DNA of 64,000 nt, taken from Chloroflexi bacterium HGW-Chloroflexi-4. Its GTDB lineage: Bacteria; Chloroflexota; Anaerolineae; Anaerolineales; Anaerolineaceae. The stretch is taken from assembly GCA_002840715.1 (NCBI GenBank), contig PHBW01000009.1, forward strand, positions 44,472 to 108,471. Direction: 5' to 3'. The translations under genes were made by a program, and so were the position numbers. The notes beneath the pieces were generated by a model, which was given only the letters and a program-made list of their open reading frames with translations, did not search any database and was not told the DNA's origin. This document shows positions 24,641 through 33,678 of this stretch, in pieces. Numbering within the stretch: position 1 is the first letter of the stretch; every line of letters starts with the position of its first letter.

Positions 24641-25612
24641 ATGACAAAAAAACGATTATTAATTTACGGCGATATCGAAATGGACATCTTGTTAATAACC
24701 GAATCAACTGAAACGGATATTTATGATGTTAAGGTCGATGACGTCAGTTTTTCGCCAGGAGGTTCTGCCGCCAATTGTGCGGCCATTGCCGGCAGCCTGG
24801 GCCAGCCTGTGACATTTTTGGGCAGCATCGGTTCTGACAGCTGGACGGCTCCGTTGATGCAAGACTTTCGAAAATTCAAGGTCAATGCCCGCCATTTGAA
24901 AAAATCAGAAGGTAAGACCGGAACATGCGTTGCCATAGTGAATGCAGCGGGTGAACGATCCTTTCACTCCTATCGCGGGGTGAATGAATCAGACCCACCA
25001 GATATGCCCACTCAGACGCTTTTAAAGAACCACCATTGCCTGCACCTTTCTGGTTATAGTTTTCAACAGCCTAATTCTCGTAAAACCGCCTGGAGCCTTC
25101 TGCAAGAAGCCAAGCGCAACGGTTTGGCAGTGTCGCTTGATCCATCCCATCTTTTTTCAAAGCAAAGCGGATCAGAAATGGATGCCTTGATCGCTAAATT
25201 GGATTTCATCTTTCCAAATGTGGATGAAGCCATTAATCTCACAGGTGAGCAAGACCCCGTCAAAGCTGCCAGGAACTTGCGAGGACGGGGTGCGAAGATT
25301 GTTTTGGTCACCCTTGGAAGCGAAGGGTGCCTGCTTTCAACGAATGAACGAGAACAATTTATCAATATGAATCCCATTGAAAAAGTTGTGGATACCACCG
25401 GCGCCGGGGACGCATTCTGCGGTGGTTTTCTTACGGGTTGGCTGCGTGGATTGGATATTCACCAGGCGAGCAAAGTGGGCTGCGCCTCTGCTGCTCATAT
25501 TGTTGCTCGCATGGGTGCCCACGCTCATGCACCTACCCTCACTGATGTGAATGAGGTCCTGATGCACAATCACGAATTAGAACTGGTTAATCTACTGCGA
25601 AAAATGTCGTGA
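24641..25612 (+). CDS. psuK: PfkB-family kinase, probable pseudouridine kinase
   Basis: Ribokinase-fold sugar/nucleoside kinase of 323 residues. The N-terminal FSPGGSAANCAAIAGSLG and C-terminal DTTGAGDAFCGGFLTGWL signatures are present, the latter carrying the catalytic Asp and anion hole. The next gene encodes pseudouridine-5'-phosphate glycosidase, so the likely reaction is phosphorylation of pseudouridine. By sequence alone it could also be an adenosine- or ribokinase-like enzyme; the assignment rests on the operon. No clear ribosome site is seen before the ATG. Confidence 0.82.
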   Translation: MTKKRLLIYGDIEMDILLITESTETDIYDVKVDDVSFSPGGSAANCAAIAGSLGQPVTFLGSIGSDSWTAPLMQDFRKFKVNARHLKKSEGKTGTCVAIVNAAGERSFHSYRGVNESDPPDMPTQTLLKNHHCLHLSGYSFQQPNSRKTAWSLLQEAKRNGLAVSLDPSHLFSKQSGSEMDALIAKLDFIFPNVDEAINLTGEQDPVKAARNLRGRGAKIVLVTLGSEGCLLSTNEREQFINMNPIEKVVDTTGAGDAFCGGFLTGWLRGLDIHQASKVGCASAAHIVARMGAHAHAPTLTDVNEVLMHNHELELVNLLRKMS

Positions 25613-25680
25613 ATGAGTTAGGTTCATGATAAAAACCATAGCACCTTAGAAATTACCGAAAAAGATAAAACGGAGAAAAA

Positions 25681-26616
25681 ATGAATAAAAACGAAATCGA
25701 AATCAGAAAAGATGTTGCAGATGCACTGCGCACTGGTGCCCCTGTTGTTGCACTTGAATCCACAATTATCGCCCACGGCATGCCCTACCCGCAGAATATG
25801 GAAACCGCCCTGGCCGTCGAAGACATTGTTCGTCAAGCCGGTGCCATCCCGGCCACCATTGCCATCCGTGACGGCAAAATGAAGGTCGGTCTGACGCGTG
25901 ACGAAATTGAATGGATTGCCAAAGATTCAAGTGTGCTCAAGGCCAGCGACCGCGACATTCCTTTCATTCTGGCTCGCAAGCTTTCTGCCGCTACCACGGT
26001 CAGCGCCAGCCTGGCAATCGCTTCTGCGGTGGGTATTAACGTGTTTGTAACCGGCGGGATTGGCGGGGTGGGTCCTGACGGTTACCAGACCCTTGATATT
26101 TCTTCTGATCTGATCGCCCTGGCAGACTATCCCTGCATTACGGTTTGTGCTGGTGCCAAAGCCTTTATGGATATCCCCGCCACGCTCGAATATCTCGAAA
26201 CCAACCGCGTGGGTGTCGTGGGATATCAAACTCAAAACTTTCCACTCTTTTATACCCGCGGCAGCCAATTCAAACTGGATTGGTCCGCCGAGACCCCTGA
26301 AGAAGTTGCAGATATTTTCAAAGTCAAGCTTCAACATGACCACAAGGGTGGCCTTCTGGTGGGTGTGGCACTTGCAGATGAAGATGCACTTTCTTATGAA
26401 GAAACGCGGTGGGCTATTGATGTAGCACTGGCTGATATCAAGGCAAAGGGCATCGTCGGAAAAGAAGTTACACCCTTCATTCTGGCTGCCATCAAAAAAG
26501 AGACCGGCGGTAAAAGCCTCACTGCCAATATTGCGCTCATCAAGAACAATGCCAGCGTTGGCGGAAAAATTGCCGCAGCATTAGCTCAAAAACTATCAAA
26601 ATCTAGGTCGATATAA
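25681..26616 (+). CDS. psuG: Pseudouridine-5'-phosphate glycosidase
   Basis: Cleaves the C-C glycosidic bond of pseudouridine 5'-phosphate to uracil and ribose-5-phosphate. The 311-residue length is typical. Diagnostic blocks are VVALESTIIAHGMPYPQN, TTVSASLAIASAVGINVFVTGGIGGVG (given in part), VCAGAKAFMDIPATLEYLE with the catalytic Lys, and VVGYQTQNFPLFYTRGS. A ribosome site GGAG lies six bases upstream. Together with the preceding kinase it forms a complete RNA-derived pseudouridine breakdown pair. Confidence 0.95.
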   Translation: MNKNEIEIRKDVADALRTGAPVVALESTIIAHGMPYPQNMETALAVEDIVRQAGAIPATIAIRDGKMKVGLTRDEIEWIAKDSSVLKASDRDIPFILARKLSAATTVSASLAIASAVGINVFVTGGIGGVGPDGYQTLDISSDLIALADYPCITVCAGAKAFMDIPATLEYLETNRVGVVGYQTQNFPLFYTRGSQFKLDWSAETPEEVADIFKVKLQHDHKGGLLVGVALADEDALSYEETRWAIDVALADIKAKGIVGKEVTPFILAAIKKETGGKSLTANIALIKNNASVGGKIAAALAQKLSKSRSI

Positions 26617-26680
26617 TCGCAATATTTTCTTGGATAAACACGGTTATAATTGGAAATCACTTTGACAAGCTGGAGGAAAC

Positions 26681-26881
26681 ATGCATCATATTCTATTAAA
26701 TACAAGATACCTTGATCCCGGTTCAGGCAGTTTATTGGTTCAATTGATCGCCGCTGGTCTGGTGGGTGGTTTTGGTATATTAGCTAAAGTCTTTTGGGGT
26801 CGAATTAAAGCCTTTTTTAAGGGTGAAAAATATGTGCCGCCCGCACCTGAAACTGACGAAGACGACCAAGACGAGGCCTGA
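26681..26881 (+). CDS. Small single-pass membrane protein (DPGSGS type)
   Basis: A 66-residue protein with one hydrophobic segment (about 18-40) preceded by YLDPGSGSLLVQLIAAG, a motif I recognise from small proteins of unknown function in many bacteria. The C-terminus is acidic and Pro-rich. A strong GGAGG ribosome site precedes the ATG. Its stop overlaps the start of the methyltransferase gene (TGATG), so the two are coupled. Function unknown. Confidence 0.8.
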   Translation: MHHILLNTRYLDPGSGSLLVQLIAAGLVGGFGILAKVFWGRIKAFFKGEKYVPPAPETDEDDQDEA

Positions 26882-28260
26882 TGAACGAAGACAGGGTATC
26901 CTCCTCCTTCCGTGACCCAAGTGGATTTCTTTTTACACGAAAAGGTGTGCTTTATCGGCAGGTGAACCAATTTGGTGCCAAAGCCTACGACAAATTCATA
27001 TCTTCGGGGTTGTATGAAGAATTAACCCAACGTGGATGGATGGTGGCGCACAAAGAAGTGGAAGTAAAAGCAGAAAACCATGAGATCGCTTATCGCGTTT
27101 TGCAGCCTGAGCTTGTCCCCTTTATTTCTTATCCCTATGAGTGGAGTTTTTCACAGCTCAAAGATGCCGCGCTCTTGACCCTTGAGATCAATAAGCTGGC
27201 TTTGAATAAGGGATTGATTCTTAAAGATGCAAGTGCTTTCAATATCCAATTTGTGGATGGCAAGCCTGTGCTCATTGATACACTTTCGTTTGATGTCTAC
27301 CGCAAAGGTTCTGCCTGGGATGGTTACCGCCAGTTCTGCCAGCATTTTTTGGCTCCCCTTTCGCTGGCTTCTCTTGTGGATGTGCGTTTCATGCAGCTCA
27401 GCAAGAATTATATTGACGGTATTCCACTTGATTTGGCCAGCCGACTGCTGCCCGGTAAAACTCGTTTTGGCCTTTCCGGGCTGAACATTCATATTCACAT
27501 GCATGCTCGTGTGCAGCGTGAATATGCCGATAAACAGGCTCCTCAAAACAATGCCGGTCTGCTGAACAAAGAAGCCTTGCTCAATATGCTCAAAGGCTTG
27601 ACTCAGACCATTGAAAAACTCACTTGGCAGCCCAAGGGTACGGAATGGGGCGATTATTACAGCGCCACCAATTATTCTGATGATTCTTTGCGCTTAAAGG
27701 GCGAAGTCGTAGGCAACTTTATTGACCAAGCCAAGCCTGAAAAGGTTTGGGATCTAGGCGCCAATAACGGCCTTTTCAGCCGTGAGGCTGCCAAACGCGG
27801 CATTTTCACCGTCGCCAGCGATATTGATCCTGCTGCAGTCGAGAAGAATTACCTCACCATCAAAGCGAACCAGGAAAAGAATTTAATGCCCCTGGTGATG
27901 GATTTGACCAATCCCAGTCCTTCCATTGGTTGGGCAAATCAGGAGCGCGATGCTTTTACCAGCCGTGGTCCTGTGGATATGATCCTTGTATTGGCTTTGA
28001 TACATCATCTTGCCATTTCAAACAACCTGCCCCTCGAGTCGATTGCGGACTACTTCGCTTCCATCTCCAACTGGGCAGTGGTTGAGTTTGTGCCCAAGAG
28101 TGATTCTCAAGTGAAACGCCTGCTTGCAACGCGTAAAGATATTTTCGACCAATATACCGAAGAAGGCTTTGAAGCAGCTTTCACCCGTGTTTTCAAGATT
28201 GCCGCCAAACAATCCTTGACTGGCAGCGAACGCACCCTGTATCTTTTGAAAAAGAAGTAA
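26881..28260 (+). CDS. Two-part class I SAM-dependent methyltransferase
   Basis: The C-terminal half (about 270-459) has a Rossmann methyltransferase core: motif I VWDLGANNGLFSREAA, the acidic SDIDPAAVEKN strand end, and LVLALIHHLAI. The N-terminal half (about 90-200) has LKDASAFNIQFVDGKPVLID, resembling the catalytic and metal-binding loops of aminoglycoside-phosphotransferase-like kinases but shortened. Comparable proteins are annotated as NoeA-like methyltransferases of unknown substrate. Translation is coupled to the small membrane protein upstream, suggesting a membrane or cell-envelope role. A terminator hairpin follows at 28278. Confidence 0.8.
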   Translation: MNEDRVSSSFRDPSGFLFTRKGVLYRQVNQFGAKAYDKFISSGLYEELTQRGWMVAHKEVEVKAENHEIAYRVLQPELVPFISYPYEWSFSQLKDAALLTLEINKLALNKGLILKDASAFNIQFVDGKPVLIDTLSFDVYRKGSAWDGYRQFCQHFLAPLSLASLVDVRFMQLSKNYIDGIPLDLASRLLPGKTRFGLSGLNIHIHMHARVQREYADKQAPQNNAGLLNKEALLNMLKGLTQTIEKLTWQPKGTEWGDYYSATNYSDDSLRLKGEVVGNFIDQAKPEKVWDLGANNGLFSREAAKRGIFTVASDIDPAAVEKNYLTIKANQEKNLMPLVMDLTNPSPSIGWANQERDAFTSRGPVDMILVLALIHHLAISNNLPLESIADYFASISNWAVVEFVPKSDSQVKRLLATRKDIFDQYTEEGFEAAFTRVFKIAAKQSLTGSERTLYLLKKK

Positions 28261-28277
28261 ACAATATTAAATAATGA

Positions 28278-28312
28278 GACCCCTGCGGTTTTTAAACTGC
28301 AGGGGTCTTGCT
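28278..28312 (+). terminator. Terminator hairpin after the methyltransferase gene
   Basis: A 9-base-pair stem (GACCCCTGC / GCAGGGGTC) with a loop of 12 bases is followed by TTGCTTT. It ends the psuK-methyltransferase transcription unit. The T-run is imperfect. Confidence 0.65.
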
Positions 28313-28319
28313 TTAAAAA

Positions 28320-28350
28320 TAAACCGGGAGTATTCAAAATTCCCGGTTTA
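28320..28350. terminator. Second hairpin between convergent genes
   Basis: A perfect 10-base-pair stem (TAAACCGGGA / TCCCGGTTTA) with an 11-base loop lies between the convergent methyltransferase and sulfatase-like genes. It lacks a clean T-run on either strand but probably aids bidirectional termination. Confidence 0.5.
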
Positions 28351-28419
28351 TGGTGTCTAAATGCAAGTTCCAAAAAGCCTCGTACAGAGAGGGGTATCAC
28401 TACATTTCCAAAGTTCGAT

Positions 28420-29955
28420 CTATTCCGCCTCACACGGATAATCTACAATCGTGAAATCGTAGGGCGCCTGGTAAGAAGCTGATCGTGCCACATCTTCCAG
28501 CAGGGGATAATCCGCGCCGAAATATTGATTGAACACGATTCTGAATGAATTAACCGGTGTGATGCTCTGGTAGAGTGCTGAGTCGCCCCCATTAGGCAGA
28601 TAATAAGCCATTAAATTCGCATTGCGTACTTCTTCTGCCAGACCGTGATCGCTTTGCAGCAGAATGATGGGAGGTACTTTGGATGTTTCCAGGATATTGC
28701 GCAGCACTTCCAATACACGTTGATCGATATAAGAGATTTCATTGACATAGCCGGGGGCATTGGAAGGTGTATATTCAAATGAACCATCCGGTGCAAACAC
28801 GTATGGAAAGTGCGGCGCCACAAAATGAGCATAAACGAATTTGGGACTTTCTGCCTGGGGAAGTTGTTCCAACTTGGCAAAATTATGATTGATCAGGTCA
28901 TAATGGGATTTTTCGGTCGAAAGCATTGCCTTGGACGTCTTTAAATTGGAGAACTCATCCACAACTCTTAATGCGGTCGTGCGCAGGTAATATTTTTCAA
29001 AATTACCCAATATTTTGAAGTTTAACAACTTCTGCCAGGGGGATGAGTATTGAGAAATATACACGTCTGAATCGGTTGTATCGAGCCACCAGATGTCATT
29101 ATCAAAAGTCACATAGCGATAACCAAGATCCGCGAAGAGTGAACGCACCTTGTTGTGTTTTATGGTTTCGCCCAGATCGTAGAAGCTGCGGTTTTCAGAG
29201 ATGATCTCTCCTGCAAAACCTTCGAGATAATCCATATTCAAAGCCGTAGACATGGAGGAGGGTGTATAACTGTAATTGCTCTTACTGCATTCTGCCACGT
29301 AAAAACCCATCTCGCGTAATTGTTGCAAAAAGGCGCTGTTATCATAGCCGTATTCTTTTTTGAGCAAATCGCTGCGGGTATAAGCATCCAACAAAATGTA
29401 ATAGACATCAGGTGAATCGGTTGGCGCTGGGTTTTTCGGCTGCCAAACGGAATCTACGGCCGGGTTGGCGACTGCTTTCGGGCTGGCATTGGCTTGCCGC
29501 ATTTCGAAAGTCACAATCTGAAACAGCGGAATGGCAACTAAAACCACAGAAAAGAAATTTAAGAATGTTGAAAAGGTGCGGGGTTTCTTTTTTAAGTGAA
29601 AAATACCGTAGGCGCCCAGGGCAAATAACGCCAGCCAGATAACGATCATAAAGCGATGGTGCCCGAAATAGGATTTGTTCTCAAGCAGGTTGTAAACATG
29701 ACCGTAAGTTAAAAAGAGCAGCAGTGCCAGGCTGGCCACCAACCCGCCTTTGTAGCGTTCTCGGGTGATCAACAAGGTCAGTCCATAGACCAATCCGCTG
29801 AGCAATAATGTAACCATGATTGCGCGCACCGTATAGATCGGATCAAGTTGAATGATGTTATAGGCCAATAACGCAAGCACCGGGTAAAGCCCGATCAACA
29901 CGGGATGGAAAATCAGTGCTTTTTTCTTTTTAATTGGTTTGGATGGGTTTGCCAT
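28420..29955 (-). CDS. Membrane-anchored sulfatase/alkaline-phosphatase-fold protein
   Basis: The first 170 residues hold about five membrane segments. An extracytoplasmic hydrolase-fold domain follows: SPDVYYILLDAYTRSDLLKKEYG (metal-binding Asp region, quoted in part), HFVAPHFPYV, and LQSDHGLAEEV with the DH metal ligands. This matches the alkaline-phosphatase superfamily architecture of LTA-synthase and phosphoethanolamine-transferase-like enzymes, though the substrate is unknown. I prefer the start MANPSKP at 29955 because GGAAG lies eight bases upstream; a longer frame begins 20 codons earlier without support. It may modify surface lipids or glycans. Confidence 0.75.
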   Translation of the reverse strand: MANPSKPIKKKKALIFHPVLIGLYPVLALLAYNIIQLDPIYTVRAIMVTLLLSGLVYGLTLLITRERYKGGLVASLALLLFLTYGHVYNLLENKSYFGHHRFMIVIWLALFALGAYGIFHLKKKPRTFSTFLNFFSVVLVAIPLFQIVTFEMRQANASPKAVANPAVDSVWQPKNPAPTDSPDVYYILLDAYTRSDLLKKEYGYDNSAFLQQLREMGFYVAECSKSNYSYTPSSMSTALNMDYLEGFAGEIISENRSFYDLGETIKHNKVRSLFADLGYRYVTFDNDIWWLDTTDSDVYISQYSSPWQKLLNFKILGNFEKYYLRTTALRVVDEFSNLKTSKAMLSTEKSHYDLINHNFAKLEQLPQAESPKFVYAHFVAPHFPYVFAPDGSFEYTPSNAPGYVNEISYIDQRVLEVLRNILETSKVPPIILLQSDHGLAEEVRNANLMAYYLPNGGDSALYQSITPVNSFRIVFNQYFGADYPLLEDVARSASYQAPYDFTIVDYPCEAE

Positions 29956-30087
29956 GAAAATACTTCCGTTCTCTTTACAATAATAGACCCCAATTTTACC
30001 AGACATGAAGCGCATTGATTTTGAAGTAGATTGCTAATCAGCGTTATAATCATGGAACAAATATACTATATCAAGAGGCTGTAATTC

Positions 30088-31308
30088 ATGGATACGATAA
30101 CTCTTCAAACTGCTCGCCAGCTCTCTCTTTTCGCTCAGGGTTTATATACGCCGCCGCAAAAAAGTGCTCATAAAAGTGATGTTAAAAAGACCATTACCAA
30201 TCTGGGAGCATTGCAGATTGACACCATTAATGTTGTGGCGCGCGCCCCCTATTTTTCATTGTGGAGCCGTCTGGGTGAATATGATGCAGATTGGCTGAAC
30301 CAGCTTCTTGCCGAACAGAGTCTTTTTGAGTTTTGGGCGCATGCCGCTTGTTTTATTCCCATCGAAGATTATGGGCTGCATCGGCGAATCCAGATCGAGC
30401 AGTGGCGACTTCCGTGGTATCAACATTGGTATAACGATCACAAAGTCGAGTTTGATGCAGTCTTGAATCATGTCAGAGAAAATGGAGCTGTAAAATCATC
30501 CGACTTCAAACGCACGGATGGCAAAAAAGGGGGCACCTGGTGGGATTGGAAGATCGAAAAACGGGCATTGGAATATTGGTTCACAGCCGGCGAATTATTG
30601 ATCAGCAAACGCGTCAATTTTCAACGGGTTTACGACTTGCGCGAGCGTGTTTTGCCCAATTGGAAAGACAGCGACGCCCCTGATCTTGATTATGTTTTTC
30701 GCAGCCTGATCATGAAATCCATTGCCGCGATGGGCTTGGCTCTTCCAGGTTGGATTGCTGATTATTTCAGGCTGCCCAAAAAAGCGGTTCTATCAACCCT
30801 CAAGCAGTTAATTGCTGAAAAGGTTTTGCTTGAATTCAAAGTCGAAGGTTGGGATGAATCCGTCTGGGTGCTGCCTGAAGTTTGGGAAAATTTTCAAGCT
30901 GCTTTGAGGCAAAACTCTAACCCACGTCTTACCACCATTCTGTCTCCATTCGATTCACTGGTCTGGGATAGAGCCAGAACGAGCAAATTATTCAACTTTG
31001 ACTTTTCGATTGAATGTTACCTGCCTGCCGCAAAACGAAAATATGGCTATTTTTTGCTTCCAGTATTGCACAATGGTGAATTGATTGCTCGCATGGATGC
31101 CAAATCGCACCGTGCAGAAAGAGTATTTGAAGTTAAATCTTTCCATTTTGAACCTGCGGTGTCTTTAGACCAGGACCTTGCACAAGGTTTGGTTACCACT
31201 CTTTCTGCTTGTGCTCACTGGCACAAATCGCCGGCGTTGGTTATCGAAAAATGCGATCCTTCTGAATTCCTAAAATTATTGCAGAAAGAAATTCCAGTAA
31301 AAGAATAA
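30088..31308 (+). CDS. YcaQ/AlkX-type DNA glycosylase (winged-helix)
   Basis: HTH_42 family protein of 406 residues. The family removes alkylated bases and can unhook interstrand crosslinks. The catalytic QxD motif is visible as LGALQIDTINVVARAPY near residue 45. The winged-helix tandem and C-terminal beta-barrel region (LSPFDSLVWDRARTSKLFNF, CYLPAAKRKYGYF, LPVLHNGELIARMDAK) are typical. The gene stands alone and is divergent from the sulfatase-like gene. Family assignment is good; the actual lesion is unknown. Confidence 0.88.
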   Translation: MDTITLQTARQLSLFAQGLYTPPQKSAHKSDVKKTITNLGALQIDTINVVARAPYFSLWSRLGEYDADWLNQLLAEQSLFEFWAHAACFIPIEDYGLHRRIQIEQWRLPWYQHWYNDHKVEFDAVLNHVRENGAVKSSDFKRTDGKKGGTWWDWKIEKRALEYWFTAGELLISKRVNFQRVYDLRERVLPNWKDSDAPDLDYVFRSLIMKSIAAMGLALPGWIADYFRLPKKAVLSTLKQLIAEKVLLEFKVEGWDESVWVLPEVWENFQAALRQNSNPRLTTILSPFDSLVWDRARTSKLFNFDFSIECYLPAAKRKYGYFLLPVLHNGELIARMDAKSHRAERVFEVKSFHFEPAVSLDQDLAQGLVTTLSACAHWHKSPALVIEKCDPSEFLKLLQKEIPVKE

Positions 31309-31413
31309 TCATACTTCTGAGGTGATAAACTTATTATATTAATTGCATTCTTATATAGGTTGCATATTATTGGGGTACGTTTCACTAGCCGATATGGATT
31401 TGCCTAAATTGTT

Positions 31414-32340
31414 ATGATTGATAAAACTGATAAAAAACCTGAAGTTTTAATTATCATCAACCCGGTTTCCGGCTTTATGAATCTCAAATTGATGAAGCGC
31501 ATCATCAAAGAGCATTTTAAAAAAGCTGGGTGGATCTCTCATATCTATTTAACTGAAAAAGACACGGATTACAGTTCACTTATTAAATTTTTTATTGATA
31601 AAGATATTGATATGATTGTTGCTGCAGGTGGTGATGGCACTGTGGCTTCTGTGGCCGCCGGCATGGTTAATTCTACTGTCCCATTGGGTATCATTCCATC
31701 CGGAACCTGGAATGCCATCGCCCGGCATTTGATGCTGCCCTTCCTGCCTACCCGTGCTTTAGCCTTGATGACAGGCAAACACCAGGTGCGGTACCTTGAT
31801 CTAATGTCTATCGGCGACAGCCTGCACGCCATGAATCTTGGTGTGGGGTTAAGTGCTCGAGTGATCAAAACCGCATCACGTGAAAAGAAACGGAAATTGG
31901 GAAACCTTGCTTACTATGGCAGCATGATCAAGCAGGTCCTAGGTATTAAATTAACTCGTTACCGCATTGAAGCGGATGATAAAAAATACCGCGGTAAAGC
32001 CCTTGAGATCATGGTTGCCAATTATGGCGTGGTGGGATTGAATTTAATCGAATCGCTTTTTGAGGTCCATCCAGATGACGGCAAGGCAGATGTGTTGATC
32101 TTTAAACCCAGAACAATCCTGGATCTTCCGGCGATGTTCTGGCAGGCGTTGATCCGCAGAAAAAAACGCGGTCCTAAATTTCAACAACTTAGAGCCAGCC
32201 GAACAATTCGAATTGAGACTGTTCCCCCCATGGATGTTCAGGCAGACGGCGAAATGATTGGACAAACCCCCGTAACTATTACAGTGCTGCCACGTTGCGT
32301 GGGTGTTATTGTTCCCCCAACAAACCTATTTAATTTCTAA
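31414..32340 (+). CDS. Diacylglycerol/lipid kinase (DagK/YegS family)
   Basis: Phosphorylates diacylglycerol or a related lipid. The nucleotide-binding loop is AAGGDGTVASVAAG and the second family block is LGIIPSGTWNAIARHL, where Trp-Asn-Ala replaces the common Thr-Asn-Asp. The C-terminal beta-sandwich ends in VQADGEMIGQTPVTITVLP. Length 308 is normal. It may recycle diacylglycerol released by lipid-modifying enzymes such as the sulfatase-like protein nearby, an inference from proximity only. Confidence 0.9.
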   Translation: MIDKTDKKPEVLIIINPVSGFMNLKLMKRIIKEHFKKAGWISHIYLTEKDTDYSSLIKFFIDKDIDMIVAAGGDGTVASVAAGMVNSTVPLGIIPSGTWNAIARHLMLPFLPTRALALMTGKHQVRYLDLMSIGDSLHAMNLGVGLSARVIKTASREKKRKLGNLAYYGSMIKQVLGIKLTRYRIEADDKKYRGKALEIMVANYGVVGLNLIESLFEVHPDDGKADVLIFKPRTILDLPAMFWQALIRRKKRGPKFQQLRASRTIRIETVPPMDVQADGEMIGQTPVTITVLPRCVGVIVPPTNLFNF

Positions 32341-32341
32341 T

Positions 32342-33565
32342 TTATTCTGCAGCCATCGTGCTCGAATGAAGTTCTTTCGAGAGAATATCCGTCCATTTTA
32401 TGGATTGGAGATAGATGTTTGTTAGCATTTCAGCAGGAATATTTAACATTTTGACAGTTGCCCAGTCACCAACTTCATACGCTTTGATGGCCTTTAAAAT
32501 GAAGCCTGGCAATCCTTCGTGATTCAGCAGAGCTTCAGAAATGGTTGACGAAAGATTTAACGGGGGGATGATTTGTGCCAATGGTTGATCCATCAAGGCA
32601 TCCAATACCGAGAATAAACCAACCAAAAAGAAAATCTCAGGTTGTGGTTGGCCGTAGATTTTTGCCAACGATTCAGACATGTGTGCACGTTGGAGTGCTA
32701 TATTGGTTAATTCAGGGGGCTTATCAACCAGACTTGACATCATGATAAGCGACATCCAGCCTCGCATGGTGTCTAACCCAATTAACGAAATTGCCTGTCG
32801 TAGAGATTTAACTTCAGTTGTAAATGAATAATAACCTGAATTTGAGAGACGCAAAAGTTTATAACTTAATCCTACATCTTTAGAGATGATAGTTTCTAGA
32901 TCTGAAAAACTGGTTTTTTGATTTTGCAGTATCGCCAGTGATTGCATAATGACCAGTCTTGAAGAATCCATTTTCTGGTTGCGCACCGTGTTTGGTTTGC
33001 ATAAGAAATAACCCTGATAATAATCAACACCCAGCCTTCGGCAAAGGTTGTAATCAGCCTGGGTTTCTACTTTTTCAGCCAGCACTCTAAAGCCGCTCGC
33101 CTTGACACCGGCGACAATATCTGGCAAATCCAACCGGTCAATTTGCATCAGATCCAATTTGATGATGGTGACAATTCCTGCAAATGGAGATATCCGATTA
33201 AGTGATATTACATCATCCAGGGCAAGGGTAAACCCTTTGTTGCGCAGTTCACTAACTGCATTAATTAATTGGGGATCAGATTCAACGGTTTCCAATATTT
33301 CGATCACGACCCTATTGGAAGGCAAAAGAATTGGAAAATTGCCGACTAAAAAATTGCGGGTTAAGTTGATAAAGGCCATACTTTCGCCAACGATGTTTTC
33401 AATCCCCATTTCAATCAAGGCGTTTAAGACAACTTGCGTGGTTGCCTGATCGGCATCACTAAAAACCGCACGATTACCTTCGTCTGAACGATACAGCAAT
33501 TCGTAGGCGTATACCTGCATATTGCGATTGAATATCGGTTGTCTGCCAACTAAAAGATCAGCCAC
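32342..33565 (-). CDS. EAL-HDOD signalling protein, copy 1
   Basis: A YuxH/CdgJ-type protein of 407 residues. The N-terminal domain is EAL-like but degenerate: the catalytic Glu-Ala-Leu position reads YELLYR, so cyclic di-GMP hydrolysis is unlikely. The C-terminal HDOD domain (about 200-390) contains SYKLLRLSNSGYYSF and AISLIGLDTMRGW. Such proteins act as regulators, for example of motility or the stress response. It is a tandem paralogue of the next gene, sharing length and most motif blocks. The stop codon is 2 bases from the lipid kinase stop. Confidence 0.9.
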   Translation of the reverse strand: MADLLVGRQPIFNRNMQVYAYELLYRSDEGNRAVFSDADQATTQVVLNALIEMGIENIVGESMAFINLTRNFLVGNFPILLPSNRVVIEILETVESDPQLINAVSELRNKGFTLALDDVISLNRISPFAGIVTIIKLDLMQIDRLDLPDIVAGVKASGFRVLAEKVETQADYNLCRRLGVDYYQGYFLCKPNTVRNQKMDSSRLVIMQSLAILQNQKTSFSDLETIISKDVGLSYKLLRLSNSGYYSFTTEVKSLRQAISLIGLDTMRGWMSLIMMSSLVDKPPELTNIALQRAHMSESLAKIYGQPQPEIFFLVGLFSVLDALMDQPLAQIIPPLNLSSTISEALLNHEGLPGFILKAIKAYEVGDWATVKMLNIPAEMLTNIYLQSIKWTDILSKELHSSTMAAE

Positions 33566-33678
33566 GGTATCCTCATTGAAATAACGCCAATAGGTATTCC
33601 TAATTATCCATTAATTCTATTTTTTTAACCAATAAATATGTGTAATTTCTTTACACTTTGAAATATGTTCTCAAAAGA

